A stretch of DNA of 64,000 nt from Actinomycetota bacterium (GCA_016278725.1 JADQBG010000009.1:186001-250000); one strand, 5' to 3'; counted from the first letter of the stretch, positions 17,543 through 26,713 are shown. The notes: a model not told the origin generated them from the letters alone. Program-made: numbers and translations.

Positions 17543-17911
17543 GTGAGCTGGAAAGCTACTGGTAAGACAGATCTGCCCCTGGCCGGAGATGATCGCGACT
17601 GGGACGGCGACGCGGCCGAAGATGCCATCTTCGAGTGGGCCGGTTGGCCGGACAGCGAGGACCCGGACAAAGCCAGACAAGGGTTCTTCGCCTATAAAGA
17701 TGATGAAGCGACGGAGAAAAAAAGCTATAAGCTCCCGTTTGCCACCGTCGTCGATGGCGAACTAAAAGCGGTGCCCAGCGGTATTCATGCGGTCGCCGTC
17801 GTCTTGGAAGGGGGCCGCGGGGGCGTCGACTTGCCGGACGACGTCATCGCCGAGGTTCGCAAGAAGGTAGAGGCCTACTACGACAAGATGGGCGAGGACG
17901 TTCCCTGGTAA
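17543..17911 (+). CDS. small protein resembling a segment of phage head-maturation proteins
   Basis: A GTG start follows an AAAGGAGG site. The 122-residue protein contains KKSYKLPFATVVDGELKAVP and VPSGIHAVAVVLEGGRGGVD, ending in a helix with VRKKVEAYYDKMGEDVPW. This block is familiar from phage prohead proteases and related structural proteins, usually as part of a longer chain. Here it stands alone between DUF1232 and catalase with no phage genes nearby. A domesticated phage domain is inference. Confidence 0.6.
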   Translation: MSWKATGKTDLPLAGDDRDWDGDAAEDAIFEWAGWPDSEDPDKARQGFFAYKDDEATEKKSYKLPFATVVDGELKAVPSGIHAVAVVLEGGRGGVDLPDDVIAEVRKKVEAYYDKMGEDVPW

Positions 17912-17916
17912 AGCCG

Positions 17917-17946
17917 GGCGGGCGCCACATGCCGTGACCGCCCGCC
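17917..17946. terminator. GC-rich hairpin between convergent genes
   Basis: GGCGGGCG and CGCCCGCC pair perfectly around a 14-nt loop, 5 bp after the upstream stop and between two convergent genes. There is no clear T-run on either strand. Confidence 0.4.
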
Positions 17947-18007
17947 GCTCAAAGAATGTGGTCTAACATCCTCGCGTGCCCTGGGGGCGCAAGCACCTCC
18001 AGCCCGC

Positions 18008-19462
18008 TCAGTTGCTCCGGACCCCCTTTTCGATGCGCGCGCCGACCTCGCCGTCGATGTTCTTCCAATACTCGATGGCCCGCTCGAGCACCGGCTCAGA
18101 GACTCCGTTCCGCAGGTGCCCCACCACATTGGAGACCAGAAGGTCGCGTTGGGCGTCGTCCATCACTTCGCGCACCAGGGTGCCCGGCTGGATGAAGTCG
18201 TCATCGTCCCTGCGCTTGGTATAGGCGGCGCGGACGAAGTCGCCGTCGGCATTCCACACGTCCGCTTCCGGATATAGCCCGGGATCGGCCACGGGTCCAC
18301 CCTTGGAGTTGGGTGCGTAAACGGGGTCGGAGACGTTATTGATCCGCATCGCACCGCCCTTGCTGTAGCTGTGCACCGCGGCCTTCGGCCGGTTGACCGG
18401 GATCTGCTTGTAGTTGACCCCGAGCCGCGCCCGATGGGCGTCGGAGTAAGACAGCAAGCGGGCGAGCAGCATCTTGTCCGGGCTGGGGCCAATTCCCGGG
18501 ACGAGGTTGTTCGGTTCGAAGGCCGCCTGCTCGATCTCGGCGTGGAAATCGCTCGGGTTCCGGTCGAGCGTGAGCCGGCCCACCTCGTGGAGGGGGTAGT
18601 CATCGTGGGGCCACACCTTGGTGAGGTCGAACGGGTTGAAGCGGTAGTCCGCAGCCTCCGCGAACGGCATGATCTGGACTTTCAGCGTCCAGCTGGGATG
18701 GTCTCCCCGCTCGATGGCGTCGAAGAGGTCGCGACGGTGGTAGTCGGCGTCCTCGCCGGCGATCCGATCGGCCTCCTCCTGAGTGAAAGTGTCGATGCCC
18801 TGGTCGGTCTTGAAGTGGTACTTCACCCAGAAGCGTTCACCCGCGGCGTTCACCCACATGTAGGTGTGGCTGGTGTAGCCATTCATGTGCCGGTAACTCG
18901 TGGGCACGCCCCGGTCACTCATCAGGATGGTGACCTGGTGGGCGGACTCGGGCGACAGGCTCCAGAAGTCCCACTGCATGTCGTTGTCGCGCAGGCCGTT
19001 GTCCGCGCGGCGCTTCTGTGAGTGGATGAAGTGCTGAAACTTCATGGGATCGCGCACGAAGAATACCGGCGTGTTGTTCCCCACCATGTCGTAGTTGCCC
19101 TCGGTGGTATAGAACTTGAGGGCAAAGCCGCGCACGTCTCGCCACGTGTCCGGGCTGCCGCTCTCGCCCGCCACGGTGCTGAACCGGGCAAGCACCTCTG
19201 TCTCGGTGCCCGGCTGGAAGACGGCTGCCTTCGTGTACGCGCTGACGTCCTGCGTCACCTCGAAGCGCCCGAAGGCGCCCGACCCCTTAGCATGGGGTTG
19301 ACGATCCGGGATCATCTCCCGGTTGAAGTTGGCCATCTGCTCGACGAGGTAATGGTCGTGCAGCAGGATGGGCCCATCCGGTCCTACGGTGAGGCTGAAC
19401 TCGTCGCTGGACACGGGGGCGCCCGCATCGGTGGTCGTGGGCTTGGGGTCGTGCTCGACCAT
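18008..19462 (-). CDS. katA: monofunctional heme catalase (small subunit, clade 3)
   Basis: The 484-residue enzyme has the distal His in [17 protein letters not shown] and catalytic-site region [17 protein letters not shown]. The heme-ligand Tyr lies in [14 protein letters not shown]. It disproportionates hydrogen peroxide in the cytosol. Its length and lack of a C-terminal flavodoxin-like domain place it with small-subunit catalases. It is a single gene, with a QueG-like gene divergent from it. Confidence 0.95.
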   Translation of the reverse strand: MVEHDPKPTTTDAGAPVSSDEFSLTVGPDGPILLHDHYLVEQMANFNREMIPDRQPHAKGSGAFGRFEVTQDVSAYTKAAVFQPGTETEVLARFSTVAGESGSPDTWRDVRGFALKFYTTEGNYDMVGNNTPVFFVRDPMKFQHFIHSQKRRADNGLRDNDMQWDFWSLSPESAHQVTILMSDRGVPTSYRHMNGYTSHTYMWVNAAGERFWVKYHFKTDQGIDTFTQEEADRIAGEDADYHRRDLFDAIERGDHPSWTLKVQIMPFAEAADYRFNPFDLTKVWPHDDYPLHEVGRLTLDRNPSDFHAEIEQAAFEPNNLVPGIGPSPDKMLLARLLSYSDAHRARLGVNYKQIPVNRPKAAVHSYSKGGAMRINNVSDPVYAPNSKGGPVADPGLYPEADVWNADGDFVRAAYTKRRDDDDFIQPGTLVREVMDDAQRDLLVSNVVGHLRNGVSEPVLERAIEYWKNIDGEVGARIEKGVRSN

Positions 19463-19612
19463 GGTGGGAATTCCTCGCTTTCTCGGCGTCCACGCGCGCT
19501 CTTCCGATCATGCTACTAGTCTTCTACCGTCTGCCCCCGTGCCTGATCGGCAAACGTTTGGTTCTGGCATACTCGGGGCGACGTTCCGCGACAAAGCAAC
19601 GAAAGGGACCGA

Positions 19613-20425
19613 GTGACGCCGGACGCTAGTCAAGTGGTGAACGAGTTGCGTGCAGCGGCTATCCGTTTTGGGGCCGATCTCGTGGGGACGGTCGAGGCGG
19701 GGGCGTTGCGTGACTCTCCTTCGCATCGCATTCTGCCTTCCCTGGACCGTTACTACGGAGTGGGCACGAGCGATGCCGAGACGGATGGGCCCCTCGAGGT
19801 GGCGTGGCCTGAGGAGGTTGCCACCTTCGTCGTCCTCGGTCTGGCCCATCCGGCGGACGAGCCGGCCCTCGACTGGTGGGGCAGCGGGATCTCCGGCGGC
19901 ACGGAGGGCAACCACCGGTTGATCGAGATTGCCGCGAACTTGGCGGAGTGGCTCGAGGAGGAGCACGGCCTTGCGACGGTGCGCATGCCGTACCACATAG
20001 AGCGGGGAGGCGTGTTCCTGAAGGACGCCGCGGTGCTGGCGGGGTTGGGTTGCCTGGGCCGGAACAACATGCTGGTCACGCCTGAGTTCGGGCCGCGGGT
20101 TCGTTTGCGGGTGCTTGGCTTGACGGTTCCCCTGCCGAAGATCGAGGCGGCCGCCGAGTCGTCTTTCTTCGATCCGTGCGAAGGGTGTCCCGCGCCGTGC
20201 CGAAAAGTGTGCCCTCAGGAAGCCTTCGCTCAATGCCTGTACTCGGCCGACGACTATGGAGTCGAGGCGCTCCCGGGTCGGACGGGCGCCTACGGCCGGC
20301 TGGCCTGCAACGTCCAGATGGACCTGGACCAAGAGAAGGCCGACCGCGCTTCGGGCAGCGATACACCGGTCGTTCGCTACTGCCGGAAGTGCGAATTGGC
20401 CTGCGTCCAGGGGAGGGCGAGATAG
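19613..20425 (+). CDS. QueG-like iron-sulfur protein (epoxyqueuosine reductase-related)
   Basis: The 270-residue protein resembles the cobamide/FeS reductase family around QueG (GGVFLKDAAVLAGLGCLGRN and FGPRVRLRVLGLTVPLP). It has a Cys cluster, CEGCPAPCRKVCP, for one [4Fe-4S] centre, and a later Cys pair (YCRKCELAC). True QueG is longer and has two complete clusters plus a HEAT-repeat tail, so tRNA queuosine synthesis is not assured. Start GTG at 19613 follows AAAGGGA. Confidence 0.65.
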   Translation: MTPDASQVVNELRAAAIRFGADLVGTVEAGALRDSPSHRILPSLDRYYGVGTSDAETDGPLEVAWPEEVATFVVLGLAHPADEPALDWWGSGISGGTEGNHRLIEIAANLAEWLEEEHGLATVRMPYHIERGGVFLKDAAVLAGLGCLGRNNMLVTPEFGPRVRLRVLGLTVPLPKIEAAAESSFFDPCEGCPAPCRKVCPQEAFAQCLYSADDYGVEALPGRTGAYGRLACNVQMDLDQEKADRASGSDTPVVRYCRKCELACVQGRAR

Positions 20426-20509
20426 AAGGCGCGGCTGCGCCCGTGCCATCATTGCGCCGACAGACGCCTGCAACCACTCCGCGATCTGCTCGCGCTGCGA
20501 GCTGATCTG

Positions 20510-21628
20510 CTACACGCCGTCCTGCTCGTGCCCGTCAGTCTCGCTGTCAGTGAGCAGGAGTTCCAGATATCGTGGGTTGAGGAAGAGCTTGTCTCGTCCC
20601 ACCTTCACCTCGTTAACGAATCCAGCGTCGCGCAGCTGCCTCAGGTAGGAGGATGCGGTCTGTCTTTTCGCGATGCCGGCATCCACGAGGTCGGAAATCC
20701 GGCAGTAGGGCTGGGTGAATAGGACTTCAACCAACTCTCGCGAGTACACTTTCGGGAGTTCTACTTGCAGGTCCCGAACGGTTGCCTCGATTAGATCGCG
20801 AATACCGATGATCTTTCGCGACGTCCACTCCGCTGTCTCCCTTACTCCCTCGAGTACGAAAAGCAGCCACGCCTCCCACGCGTGCTCGGCGGTGACGGCC
20901 AACAGGAGGCTGTAGTAGTCGGCGCGATGGTGCAGAGCATGCCGCGACAAGTAGAGCACAGGCAGTTCAAGCAGTCCCTGCTCGATGAGAAACAGGAGGT
21001 TGATGATCCGACCGGTCCTTCCGTTTCCATCCGCGAAAGGATGAATCGCCTCGAACTGGTAGTGCCCCACCGCCATGCGGACGAGAGGGTCTAGATCAGT
21101 GCGCTCATGCAGGAACCACTCCCAGTTGGCGAGCAGTTCTCGCAGTAGGGGCTCTCCTTCCGGAGGGGCGTAGATCACCTTTCCGGTACGATCGTTGACC
21201 AGCTTGACCCCAGGGACGCGACGGAGGCTGATGTCCTGGCGTAGGACGCGTCGACAAACCTCGATGGCCGTGTTCGTGTTCAGAGGCCGTTCTTCCAGCT
21301 CCTGGAATCCGCGCTGTAAGGCAGTGCGGTACCGATGAGCTTCCTTCGTTGCTGGATCTGCTTTCTCGTCGAGCGTTTGCGCATATCGAAAGAGACGATC
21401 ACGGGTCGTAACGATGTTCTCGATCTCGGAGCTGGCCTGCGCCTCCAAGAGCGGGATGGTGTTGATCAGAACGGCTACGTCGGGGATCGTCCGGCCGACC
21501 TGCTTCAGTTCTGCCAGAGCCGTCCGCGCCTCGATGCACAACTTAAGCACCGCCTTCGTTTCCAGTTCAACAGACGGTGGAAGGGCGGGGAGTAGGTTAT
21601 ACGGCTGGTTTGGGACTAAGGCGGTCAT
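20510..21628 (-). CDS. Fic-family protein (AMPylator or deAMPylator) with winged-helix tail
   Basis: The 372-residue protein has an N-terminal Fic_N-like helical part and an inhibitory-type motif SSEIEN (66-71, S-x3-E-N). The complete active-site loop is HPFADGNGRTGR (196-207). A C-terminal winged-helix region follows (RISDLVDAGIAKRQTASSYL). The intact motif means it can transfer AMP, or remove it, on an unknown protein. The inhibitory Glu places it with class II Fic enzymes. I use the ATG at 21628; a GTG at 21676 would add 16 residues. Repeated TCGACATGT boxes upstream may be the site of its own DNA-binding tail. Confidence 0.85.
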   Translation of the reverse strand: MTALVPNQPYNLLPALPPSVELETKAVLKLCIEARTALAELKQVGRTIPDVAVLINTIPLLEAQASSEIENIVTTRDRLFRYAQTLDEKADPATKEAHRYRTALQRGFQELEERPLNTNTAIEVCRRVLRQDISLRRVPGVKLVNDRTGKVIYAPPEGEPLLRELLANWEWFLHERTDLDPLVRMAVGHYQFEAIHPFADGNGRTGRIINLLFLIEQGLLELPVLYLSRHALHHRADYYSLLLAVTAEHAWEAWLLFVLEGVRETAEWTSRKIIGIRDLIEATVRDLQVELPKVYSRELVEVLFTQPYCRISDLVDAGIAKRQTASSYLRQLRDAGFVNEVKVGRDKLFLNPRYLELLLTDSETDGHEQDGV

Positions 21629-21650
21629 CTGTCGATGATTTCCCCTACTC

Positions 21651-21729
21651 TCGACATGTTTGGGCGACACGTACACGATGCGTACATGTTACCAGGATAT
21701 GTCGAAAAATACTGAATTCTTCGACATGT
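21651..21729. promoter_or_regulatory. repeated TCGACATGT boxes upstream of the Fic gene
   Basis: TCGACATGT occurs at 21651-21659 and 21721-21729, with an inverted ATATGTCGA at 21698-21706. The last two form a long inverted repeat (ATGTCGAA ... TTCGACAT). The spacing between the divergent Fic and VapBC genes suits an operator array. Confidence 0.45.
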
Positions 21730-21756
21730 ATCCGGCACCTTCTTCCAGTGCCAATC

Positions 21757-21778
21757 GCCATCATGATGGTATGATGGC
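21757..21778. promoter_or_regulatory. operator of the VapBC-type module, overlapping a -10 box
   Basis: GCCATCAT and ATGATGGC form a perfect 8-bp inverted repeat with a 6-bp spacer. A consensus-like -10 hexamer TATGAT (21770-21775) lies inside the right arm. Binding of the RHH antitoxin would block the promoter. The antitoxin ATG follows at 21789, giving a very short or absent leader. Confidence 0.6.
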
Positions 21779-21788
21779 AGTAAGCACC

Positions 21789-22064
21789 ATGATCAGACGG
21801 CAGATACAGCTCTCCGACGTTCAGGACCGGGCCCTGAAGCGGTTGGCCGACAGGCGGGGCGTGTCCCGTTCCGCCATCATCCGCGAGTCACTCGATGCCT
21901 TTCTCGGATCCCGTCCCCCTTCCGACCGTCGCGCGATTCGACGACGGGCACAGGGCGTGATCGGCACCTTCGAAGGCGGTTCCGGGGAGATCTCCGAGCG
22001 CCACGACGAGTACTTGGCGCGGATCGATCCTCACGGTGAGCGGGATACCGACCGCGATGGTTGA
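21789..22064 (+). CDS. RHH antitoxin (VapB-like)
   Basis: The 91-residue protein has an RHH DNA-binding N-terminus (MIRRQIQLSDVQDRALKRLA, then RRGVSRSAIIRESLDAFL) and a charged C-terminus. I choose the ATG at 21789 because the upstream ATGs at 21771 and 21774 lie within the palindromic operator. The 3' end overlaps the PIN-toxin start by 8 bp. Confidence 0.8.
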   Translation: MIRRQIQLSDVQDRALKRLADRRGVSRSAIIRESLDAFLGSRPPSDRRAIRRRAQGVIGTFEGGSGEISERHDEYLARIDPHGERDTDRDG

Positions 22065-22476
22065 CCTGCCGGGGGAGGTGTATGCAGACACCTCGGGTCT
22101 TTTCGCCGCTCTGGTTGCGTCCGACTCCCATCACGACACCGCCGGCCCGCTGCTGCACGCCATGCTGGAGGGCGACGTGTTGCTGGTGACGAGCAGCTAC
22201 GTCGTCCTCGAGACGGCGGCCTTGCTGCAGAGCCGACTAGGCCTCGAACCCGCCCGCCGGTTCCTGGCTGAGTTTGTGCCCGCACTGGACGTTGCCTGGG
22301 TCGATGAGGATCTGCACGGGCGAGGAGTGGCGGCCATGCGGGCCGCCAACCGCTCACGGGTCAGTCTCGTCGACTGGGTCGGGTTTGAACTCATGCGTGA
22401 ACTCGCCATCGGCACCGCGTTCGCCTTCGACCGGCATTTCCAGGATGAGGGATTCACGCTCTTGCCGGCGCCTTAG
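22057..22476 (+). CDS. PIN-domain toxin (VapC-like ribonuclease)
   Basis: The 139-residue protein keeps the PIN acidic residues: Asp in VYADTSGLFAAL, Glu in VVLETAALL, Asp in RVSLVDWVGFELM and Asp in AFAFDRHF. VapC toxins cleave tRNA or rRNA in a Mg-dependent way. The ATG at 22057 is chosen for overlap with the antitoxin. The stop overlaps the convergent membrane gene by 4 bp. Confidence 0.87.
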   Translation: MVDLPGEVYADTSGLFAALVASDSHHDTAGPLLHAMLEGDVLLVTSSYVVLETAALLQSRLGLEPARRFLAEFVPALDVAWVDEDLHGRGVAAMRAANRSRVSLVDWVGFELMRELAIGTAFAFDRHFQDEGFTLLPAP

Positions 22477-23468
22477 GTGACCGCCAACGACGTCAGCGCC
22501 GTGCTCCGGCGGTCGCTGACGTCAACTCCCCAAGAAGGCAGTGCGCAGTCGTCGGAACCCGCTAAGCTGGCCTGCAGCTCATGTCTTTCCTTCCGGGCGG
22601 AGGTGGCAGCCGTGAGCGGTGCGGGGCCGGCCGCGGTTCTGGCCTCGACGGGCTCCGCCTGACCAAACAAGATCCCAGCGAGAGCCACCACGACGAGAAC
22701 CAAGAGGGCGATCAGCAAACCGGCCAAGCCCCCGACGAGCGCCCGATTCCATATGAGCCGGCCAACGACCCCGCCTGCGACGTTGGCAACCAGCAGAAGT
22801 GCAACAATGGGTAGCAAGGCGACCCAGGCTAATCCTTCACCGTTGCGCGCGGCTGACTCAATGACGTACGCCGATGCGCCTGCCGACACAACCGAGGACG
22901 GTATGAGTATGCCTGCCATGAAGAGGGCCAGCATCCCCAGCGCGAGTGATCTTCCTCCAGCTACTCGAGTCCGCAAGAAAAGAGCACCGAGGAAGCCTAG
23001 CCAACTCAGAACCCACAAGGCGAAGAGCGCTTTGATTAAGCCGACGTCGAACACGCGCTGCCAGGAGACCATTGCCCCCCCGAGCCCCGGCTCCTTCCCG
23101 GCCCATACCACCGCGCCGCTCAGAGCAACGACTGCGCAATTTGCCACAAGTCCAGCGCCGAGGGCCAAGGTAAGCTGAAGCGGAGCTGACCGACGACCCC
23201 CTCCAATCGCGAGCAAGAGAGCCAGCCCGGCGAAAGCAAAGAGAGGGGAGGCGAAGGTGGCCAGGGCAGCCCAATTGGGCACCCAGCGCTCTGCGACGAT
23301 GTCCGGGCCAGGAAGGGACGCGGCTATTGCTACGCCGGCGCCGGATGAGCTAAGGACGACTATGGAGCCCCCGACCCAGAGCAACAGCCGATCTCGCGAG
23401 ACGGTAGGTTCGCGCGCTTCGTCGGACCTCAAGATCGCGAATGTCCGCAAAAGGCGCGGGGCCCTCAC
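22473..23468 (-). CDS. polytopic membrane protein of unknown function
   Basis: The 331-residue protein has about eight hydrophobic segments and a hydrophilic, low-complexity C-terminus from about residue 275. That tail may be run-on sequence into the convergent toxin gene. It overlaps the mazF stop upstream by 4 nt, so it is read from the same mRNA as that toxin pair. I recognise no family. Confidence 0.55.
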   Translation of the reverse strand: MRAPRLLRTFAILRSDEAREPTVSRDRLLLWVGGSIVVLSSSGAGVAIAASLPGPDIVAERWVPNWAALATFASPLFAFAGLALLLAIGGGRRSAPLQLTLALGAGLVANCAVVALSGAVVWAGKEPGLGGAMVSWQRVFDVGLIKALFALWVLSWLGFLGALFLRTRVAGGRSLALGMLALFMAGILIPSSVVSAGASAYVIESAARNGEGLAWVALLPIVALLLVANVAGGVVGRLIWNRALVGGLAGLLIALLVLVVVALAGILFGQAEPVEARTAAGPAPLTAATSARKERHELQASLAGSDDCALPSWGVDVSDRRSTALTSLAVT

Positions 23469-23812
23469 GATAACTCGAGCGAGTTCTTTAGGGCTTCGTC
23501 GATCTCTTGCATAGTCTCAGTTGAGCAGATGGCCACAGGGGTGCTCGACAGGCGCTCGAGCGCCACGACACGCAACTGAGCGCAATCCACCCACGAGGGT
23601 TTGGGGAGTTGGTCCGGTGGCAGGGCGACCATGAAGGGGTACTTCTTCTTGGGAGGCTGAGAGGTGATGGCCGCGACTATGGTGGTGGCTCCGTGGAGAT
23701 TGCCCACGTCATTCTGGACAATAACTGCAGGTCTGACCTTGTTCGGCTCGGCACCTACTGCGGGGTCAAAGTTGACCCAGTAAACCTCACCTCGGTGGGG
23801 ACGGTTTGCCAT
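23465..23812 (-). CDS. mazF: MazF/PemK endoribonuclease toxin
   Basis: The 115-residue toxin contains RPHRGEVYWVNFDPAVGAEP, then KVRPAVIVQND, TTIVAAITSQ and WVDCAQLRVVALERL, all standard for MazF. It shares one base with the antitoxin stop (TAATG), so the pair is translationally coupled. Confidence 0.92.
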   Translation of the reverse strand: MANRPHRGEVYWVNFDPAVGAEPNKVRPAVIVQNDVGNLHGATTIVAAITSQPPKKKYPFMVALPPDQLPKPSWVDCAQLRVVALERLSSTPVAICSTETMQEIDEALKNSLELS

Positions 23813-24048
23813 TACCAGTCAGGCAGGCTGTCTGTGGTGCCGGCAAGATCCTCTTCCGCCAGACTCTTGTGGGTCGAAGCCATCTCTTCGTAGCCCTCGC
23901 GCATCAGCTGGGCGAGCTCCTGGGACCGCAGGCACCTGATTGCCTCGAGCACGACCGCCGTCTTGGTGGTATTCCGGCGCGCCGCCCGCTCGTCTAAGAA
24001 CTCCTTGGCCCATTCGGGCAGCCGCACCTGCATCGCGGTACTCGGCAT
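23812..24048 (-). CDS. mazE: RHH antitoxin paired with MazF
   Basis: The 78-residue protein reads MPSTAMQVRLPEWAKEFLDE and then RNTTKTAVVLEAIRCLRS, an RHH fold with an acidic tail. Start ATG 24048 follows AAGGGGAGAG. Upstream, TATAGT (24085-24080) is a likely -10 box, and TACATA/TATGTA half-sites at 24074-24079 and 24104-24109 are possible operator arms. Confidence 0.82.
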   Translation of the reverse strand: MPSTAMQVRLPEWAKEFLDERAARRNTTKTAVVLEAIRCLRSQELAQLMREGYEEMASTHKSLAEEDLAGTTDSLPDW

Positions 24049-24169
24049 GGTCTCTCCCCTTCGCATGAGACTGTACATAACTATACTACTCGTTGTATTG
24101 AGCTATGTATAGGCCTCCGTATACCATATCCGTCCTAAGTCTGATCTCGATTAGCCCGGCCCGAAAGCC

Positions 24170-24433
24170 TTACTCGTAGTGGCTCCACATCCGGAGTACC
24201 TTCACGACCCGTTCCTCGTCCAGTAAGTGGTAGACCAGACGGTGCTGGATGTTGATGCGCCGAGTGTAGGCTCCTGTCAGATCGCCCACGAGCTTCTCGA
24301 ACGGGGGCGGGGTCCTATAGGGGTCTTGTTCGAGGAGATCGAGGAGAGCCTGCGCTTTCGGCTTGAGGCCCGCCGCGGCGAGCTTCCTGGCGTCTTTCTG
24401 GGCGGCTTTCGTGTAGACGAGGCGCCAGCTCAC
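24170..24433 (-). CDS. yoeB: YoeB-type toxin (Txe/YoeB ribosome-dependent mRNase)
   Basis: The 87-residue protein (VSWRLVYTKAAQKDARKLAA to VLRMWSHYE) matches YoeB over its full length, including the C-terminal His-Tyr catalytic end. The GTG at 24433 overlaps the antitoxin stop by 4 nt. A longer frame upstream is antisense shadow over yefM. Confidence 0.92.
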   Translation of the reverse strand: MSWRLVYTKAAQKDARKLAAAGLKPKAQALLDLLEQDPYRTPPPFEKLVGDLTGAYTRRINIQHRLVYHLLDEERVVKVLRMWSHYE

Positions 24434-24672
24434 CAATCGAGCTGGTCTTCGAGCTGTTCGACCGGCGTCTCCATGCCTTCCAGAATGGACTCCCGCATGC
24501 CGGGGATGGAGACCAAATGCAGGGTTTCCTGCACCGCGCGCCAATCGTCCTCGCCGACGAGGACCGCATTGCCCCGCTTGCCGGTTATCTGCACCGGCTC
24601 GTGGGACTCCGTCACATCGTCGATGAGCTTGTAGAGCTGCTTCCGCGCTTCGGTAACGCTGAGCGTGGTCAT
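24430..24672 (-). CDS. yefM: YefM/Phd-type antitoxin
   Basis: The 80-residue protein shows the Phd/YefM fold (MTTLSVTEARKQLYKLIDDV, then PVQITGKRGNAVLVGEDDWR) and a C-terminal toxin-binding helix. GGAGG lies 7 nt before the ATG at 24672, which decides the start over an ATG two codons upstream. Confidence 0.92.
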   Translation of the reverse strand: MTTLSVTEARKQLYKLIDDVTESHEPVQITGKRGNAVLVGEDDWRAVQETLHLVSIPGMRESILEGMETPVEQLEDQLDW

Positions 24673-24688
24673 TCCCATACCTCCAATT

Positions 24689-24712
24689 CGTACCGTACGG
24701 CAAAGCGTACGC
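24689..24712. promoter_or_regulatory. YefM-YoeB promoter/operator
   Basis: CGTACCGTACGG (24689-24700) and GCGTACGC (24705-24712) are neighbouring palindromes with GTAC cores, upstream of yefM. They lie between a TTGGCG (-35-like) and TACGAA (-10-like) box 17 bp apart on the minus strand, fitting the known autorepression by YefM. Confidence 0.45.
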
Positions 24713-24962
24713 CAATGGCTTTCGTATGTCAAGGCGTCGTTAGTCTCCTCATGCTGAACGTAGCAGTGTTTCTCGTGGTGATGGAGCGTCGTGTGGCCCG
24801 TCGCCAGTGGCCACCTGTCAGCGAGACCCTAGAAGCTCGTCGACATTCGTTCGGTGCCGTGAGGTGGACATTAGCTCTCGTGCCGGACAGCATCCAGTCG
24901 AGGGGAGGGCGGGTGGGCTTTGGGCTTAGCCGCTAGCAGCTGATGCACCCCGAGGGGACAGC

Positions 24963-25742
24963 TCACCGCAGGCTCTGTTCGACCTCCTGAAGTGGTAGGG
25001 CGTTCTCGGGCGCCTTCGGGCCCTGCGGCTCCGACGACCACGACCAGGGGAGCGATGCCCGGCCCTCCAGCTGGACATTTAGGGTCATGCTCTCTATGGC
25101 CCCGTCCGTGGTCGCTCGCAAGTCAATCGTCCAGTCGTCGACTCGGTTGAATTCACGTTCTTGCCATTCACCGGGGATGGCCCGGGCGAGAAGGCCGGAG
25201 TCGAGTTTCGCCTTTATGGTCCAGATCTCGCCGTCATCTGCCGGGCCTAGATCACCCTGAGCTCTTCCTGCCCGAAGGCCGGTCAGAGGATCGAGGATCC
25301 AAAACCACGTGATGGAATCGATGAGATCCCCGAGTTCGCGCCGGCCCGCTTCGCTCTCCAGGAGTTCGCCCGGAACCGATACCCACTGACCTTCAAGTTC
25401 GTGACCCTGCTGGAGAACCTGGAGGTAGTACGTCTCGCCGTCGAAGAGAACAGGCCCGGGGTAGGGCTGATCTAGGGTCTCTATGTGGAGGAGAACGGGG
25501 AGCCCGCCTTCCCCGTAGGCCCGATAGTAGGGAGTTGATAGCCCCCCGAGGTCAGCCTTTCTTGGCTGGGACTCGACCCAGGCGATGGCGCGGTCGAGCA
25601 GCTCCTGGGCCGTCTCGGGAGGCGAGGGCGTGCCGGTCGTAGGAGAGGTGCTCGCAGCCGTCTCGCCGCCTGAGCTGCAGCCTGCGAGGACGACAAAGAT
25701 GAGGAGAGCAACCAAGATGAGGATTATCCTGCGAGTCAGCAC
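24963..25742 (-). CDS. putative lipoprotein
   Basis: From the GTG at 25742 the protein (259 residues) has a basic N-terminus, a hydrophobic stretch and a lipobox LAGC. A Ser/Thr/Pro linker and a mainly beta-rich mature part follow. The fold recalls LppX/LprG-like or LolA-like lipid-binding lipoproteins (WTIKAKLDSGLLARAIPG, FNRVDDWTIDLRATTDGAIE), but I cannot assign it. It would be anchored to the outer face of the membrane. Confidence 0.65.
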   Translation of the reverse strand: MLTRRIILILVALLIFVVLAGCSSGGETAASTSPTTGTPSPPETAQELLDRAIAWVESQPRKADLGGLSTPYYRAYGEGGLPVLLHIETLDQPYPGPVLFDGETYYLQVLQQGHELEGQWVSVPGELLESEAGRRELGDLIDSITWFWILDPLTGLRAGRAQGDLGPADDGEIWTIKAKLDSGLLARAIPGEWQEREFNRVDDWTIDLRATTDGAIESMTLNVQLEGRASLPWSWSSEPQGPKAPENALPLQEVEQSLR

Positions 25743-25882
25743 GCGGTCTCCCGGGCCGGAAGGTTTCTCATCGTACTGTAGCAGCCTGCTTGAGCACACG
25801 AAGCGCAGTGGATTTCTTCGCTCGCGACTATCGCGCGGCGTCCGAAAACGATCAAGATGATGACGATGAACAGCACGAGCTG

Positions 25883-26713
25883 CTAAGCATCAGTGGCCGC
25901 GAGAGCGATGTTCATCATCTTCAGGAGCGTCTGCATGACTGACCAGGCGTACTGACGGAATTGGTCTCCGTCGAGTCCCAGGTACGCCGTGCCGGGCCGT
26001 TGATGCAGCAGTGAGTCGATACCTGAGGAGTCCGGTGTCCGATACGCGGCTTCGAGATCCTGGAATGCCCTCCTGAACCAAGAGCGTCTCGCCGCGGCCA
26101 TGGACTTGAACTCCTCCCCGATCCACTCGTGCCAAGTGCGGAACCCGTCCATCACGTAGAAGATGTAGTAGAGGTCCTTCTCCTTCTTGGATGAGTCGGT
26201 GCGCCTCATCCGTGAAAGGGCTTTCTGCAAGATGAAGGCTGCTGGCGTCGGCACCCGTACCCGCCCTTCGATCTCGCCGGCGGTCAGAGCATCGAGCCGC
26301 AAGGACCAGGTGTGCTCGAGCAGCAGGTCAACGTAGCGAAGCTCTTGGGCGGTCAGCCCGTCTTGCACCTTACGGACGCCGATGTCGGCGCCTCGGGCGG
26401 TCGTAATGAACTCAATCTCAACCTCGTCACCGGCGTGCGTTGCCAAGTAGACGGTCACTGGCGGATGCCCCAACGAGCGAAACTCGCAGGTGAAGTTCGC
26501 GTCGTCCAGAAGTTGGTCGATCGTCTTGTCACGCTCAGGGATCTCTCGCGGCACGGCGAGGTCGAGGTCCCGCGTCTTGAGCGCAACGGCCTCCTCCGAG
26601 GGCGGCAGGTGCGCAGCATAGAGGTACGGCACCCAGCCGCCGGCGATGACTATGTCGTCTAAGTAGGGTCGGAGGGTCTCCAGAGCAATGAGCAGTGTTG
26701 CATCGAGAGCCAT
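25883..26713 (-). CDS. nucleotidyltransferase-fold protein, AbiEii-like toxin
   Basis: The 276-residue protein has the minimal nucleotidyltransferase pattern: GG at 25-26 (IVIAGGWVPYLYA) and two Asp in TRDLDLAVP (49, 51), with a further acidic strand EVEIEFITT. It begins immediately after the stop of the AbiEi-like gene. In AbiE systems the transferase is the toxin, causing growth arrest during phage infection. Activity on a tRNA or NTP substrate is inference from the family. Confidence 0.75.
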   Translation of the reverse strand: MALDATLLIALETLRPYLDDIVIAGGWVPYLYAAHLPPSEEAVALKTRDLDLAVPREIPERDKTIDQLLDDANFTCEFRSLGHPPVTVYLATHAGDEVEIEFITTARGADIGVRKVQDGLTAQELRYVDLLLEHTWSLRLDALTAGEIEGRVRVPTPAAFILQKALSRMRRTDSSKKEKDLYYIFYVMDGFRTWHEWIGEEFKSMAAARRSWFRRAFQDLEAAYRTPDSSGIDSLLHQRPGTAYLGLDGDQFRQYAWSVMQTLLKMMNIALAATDA

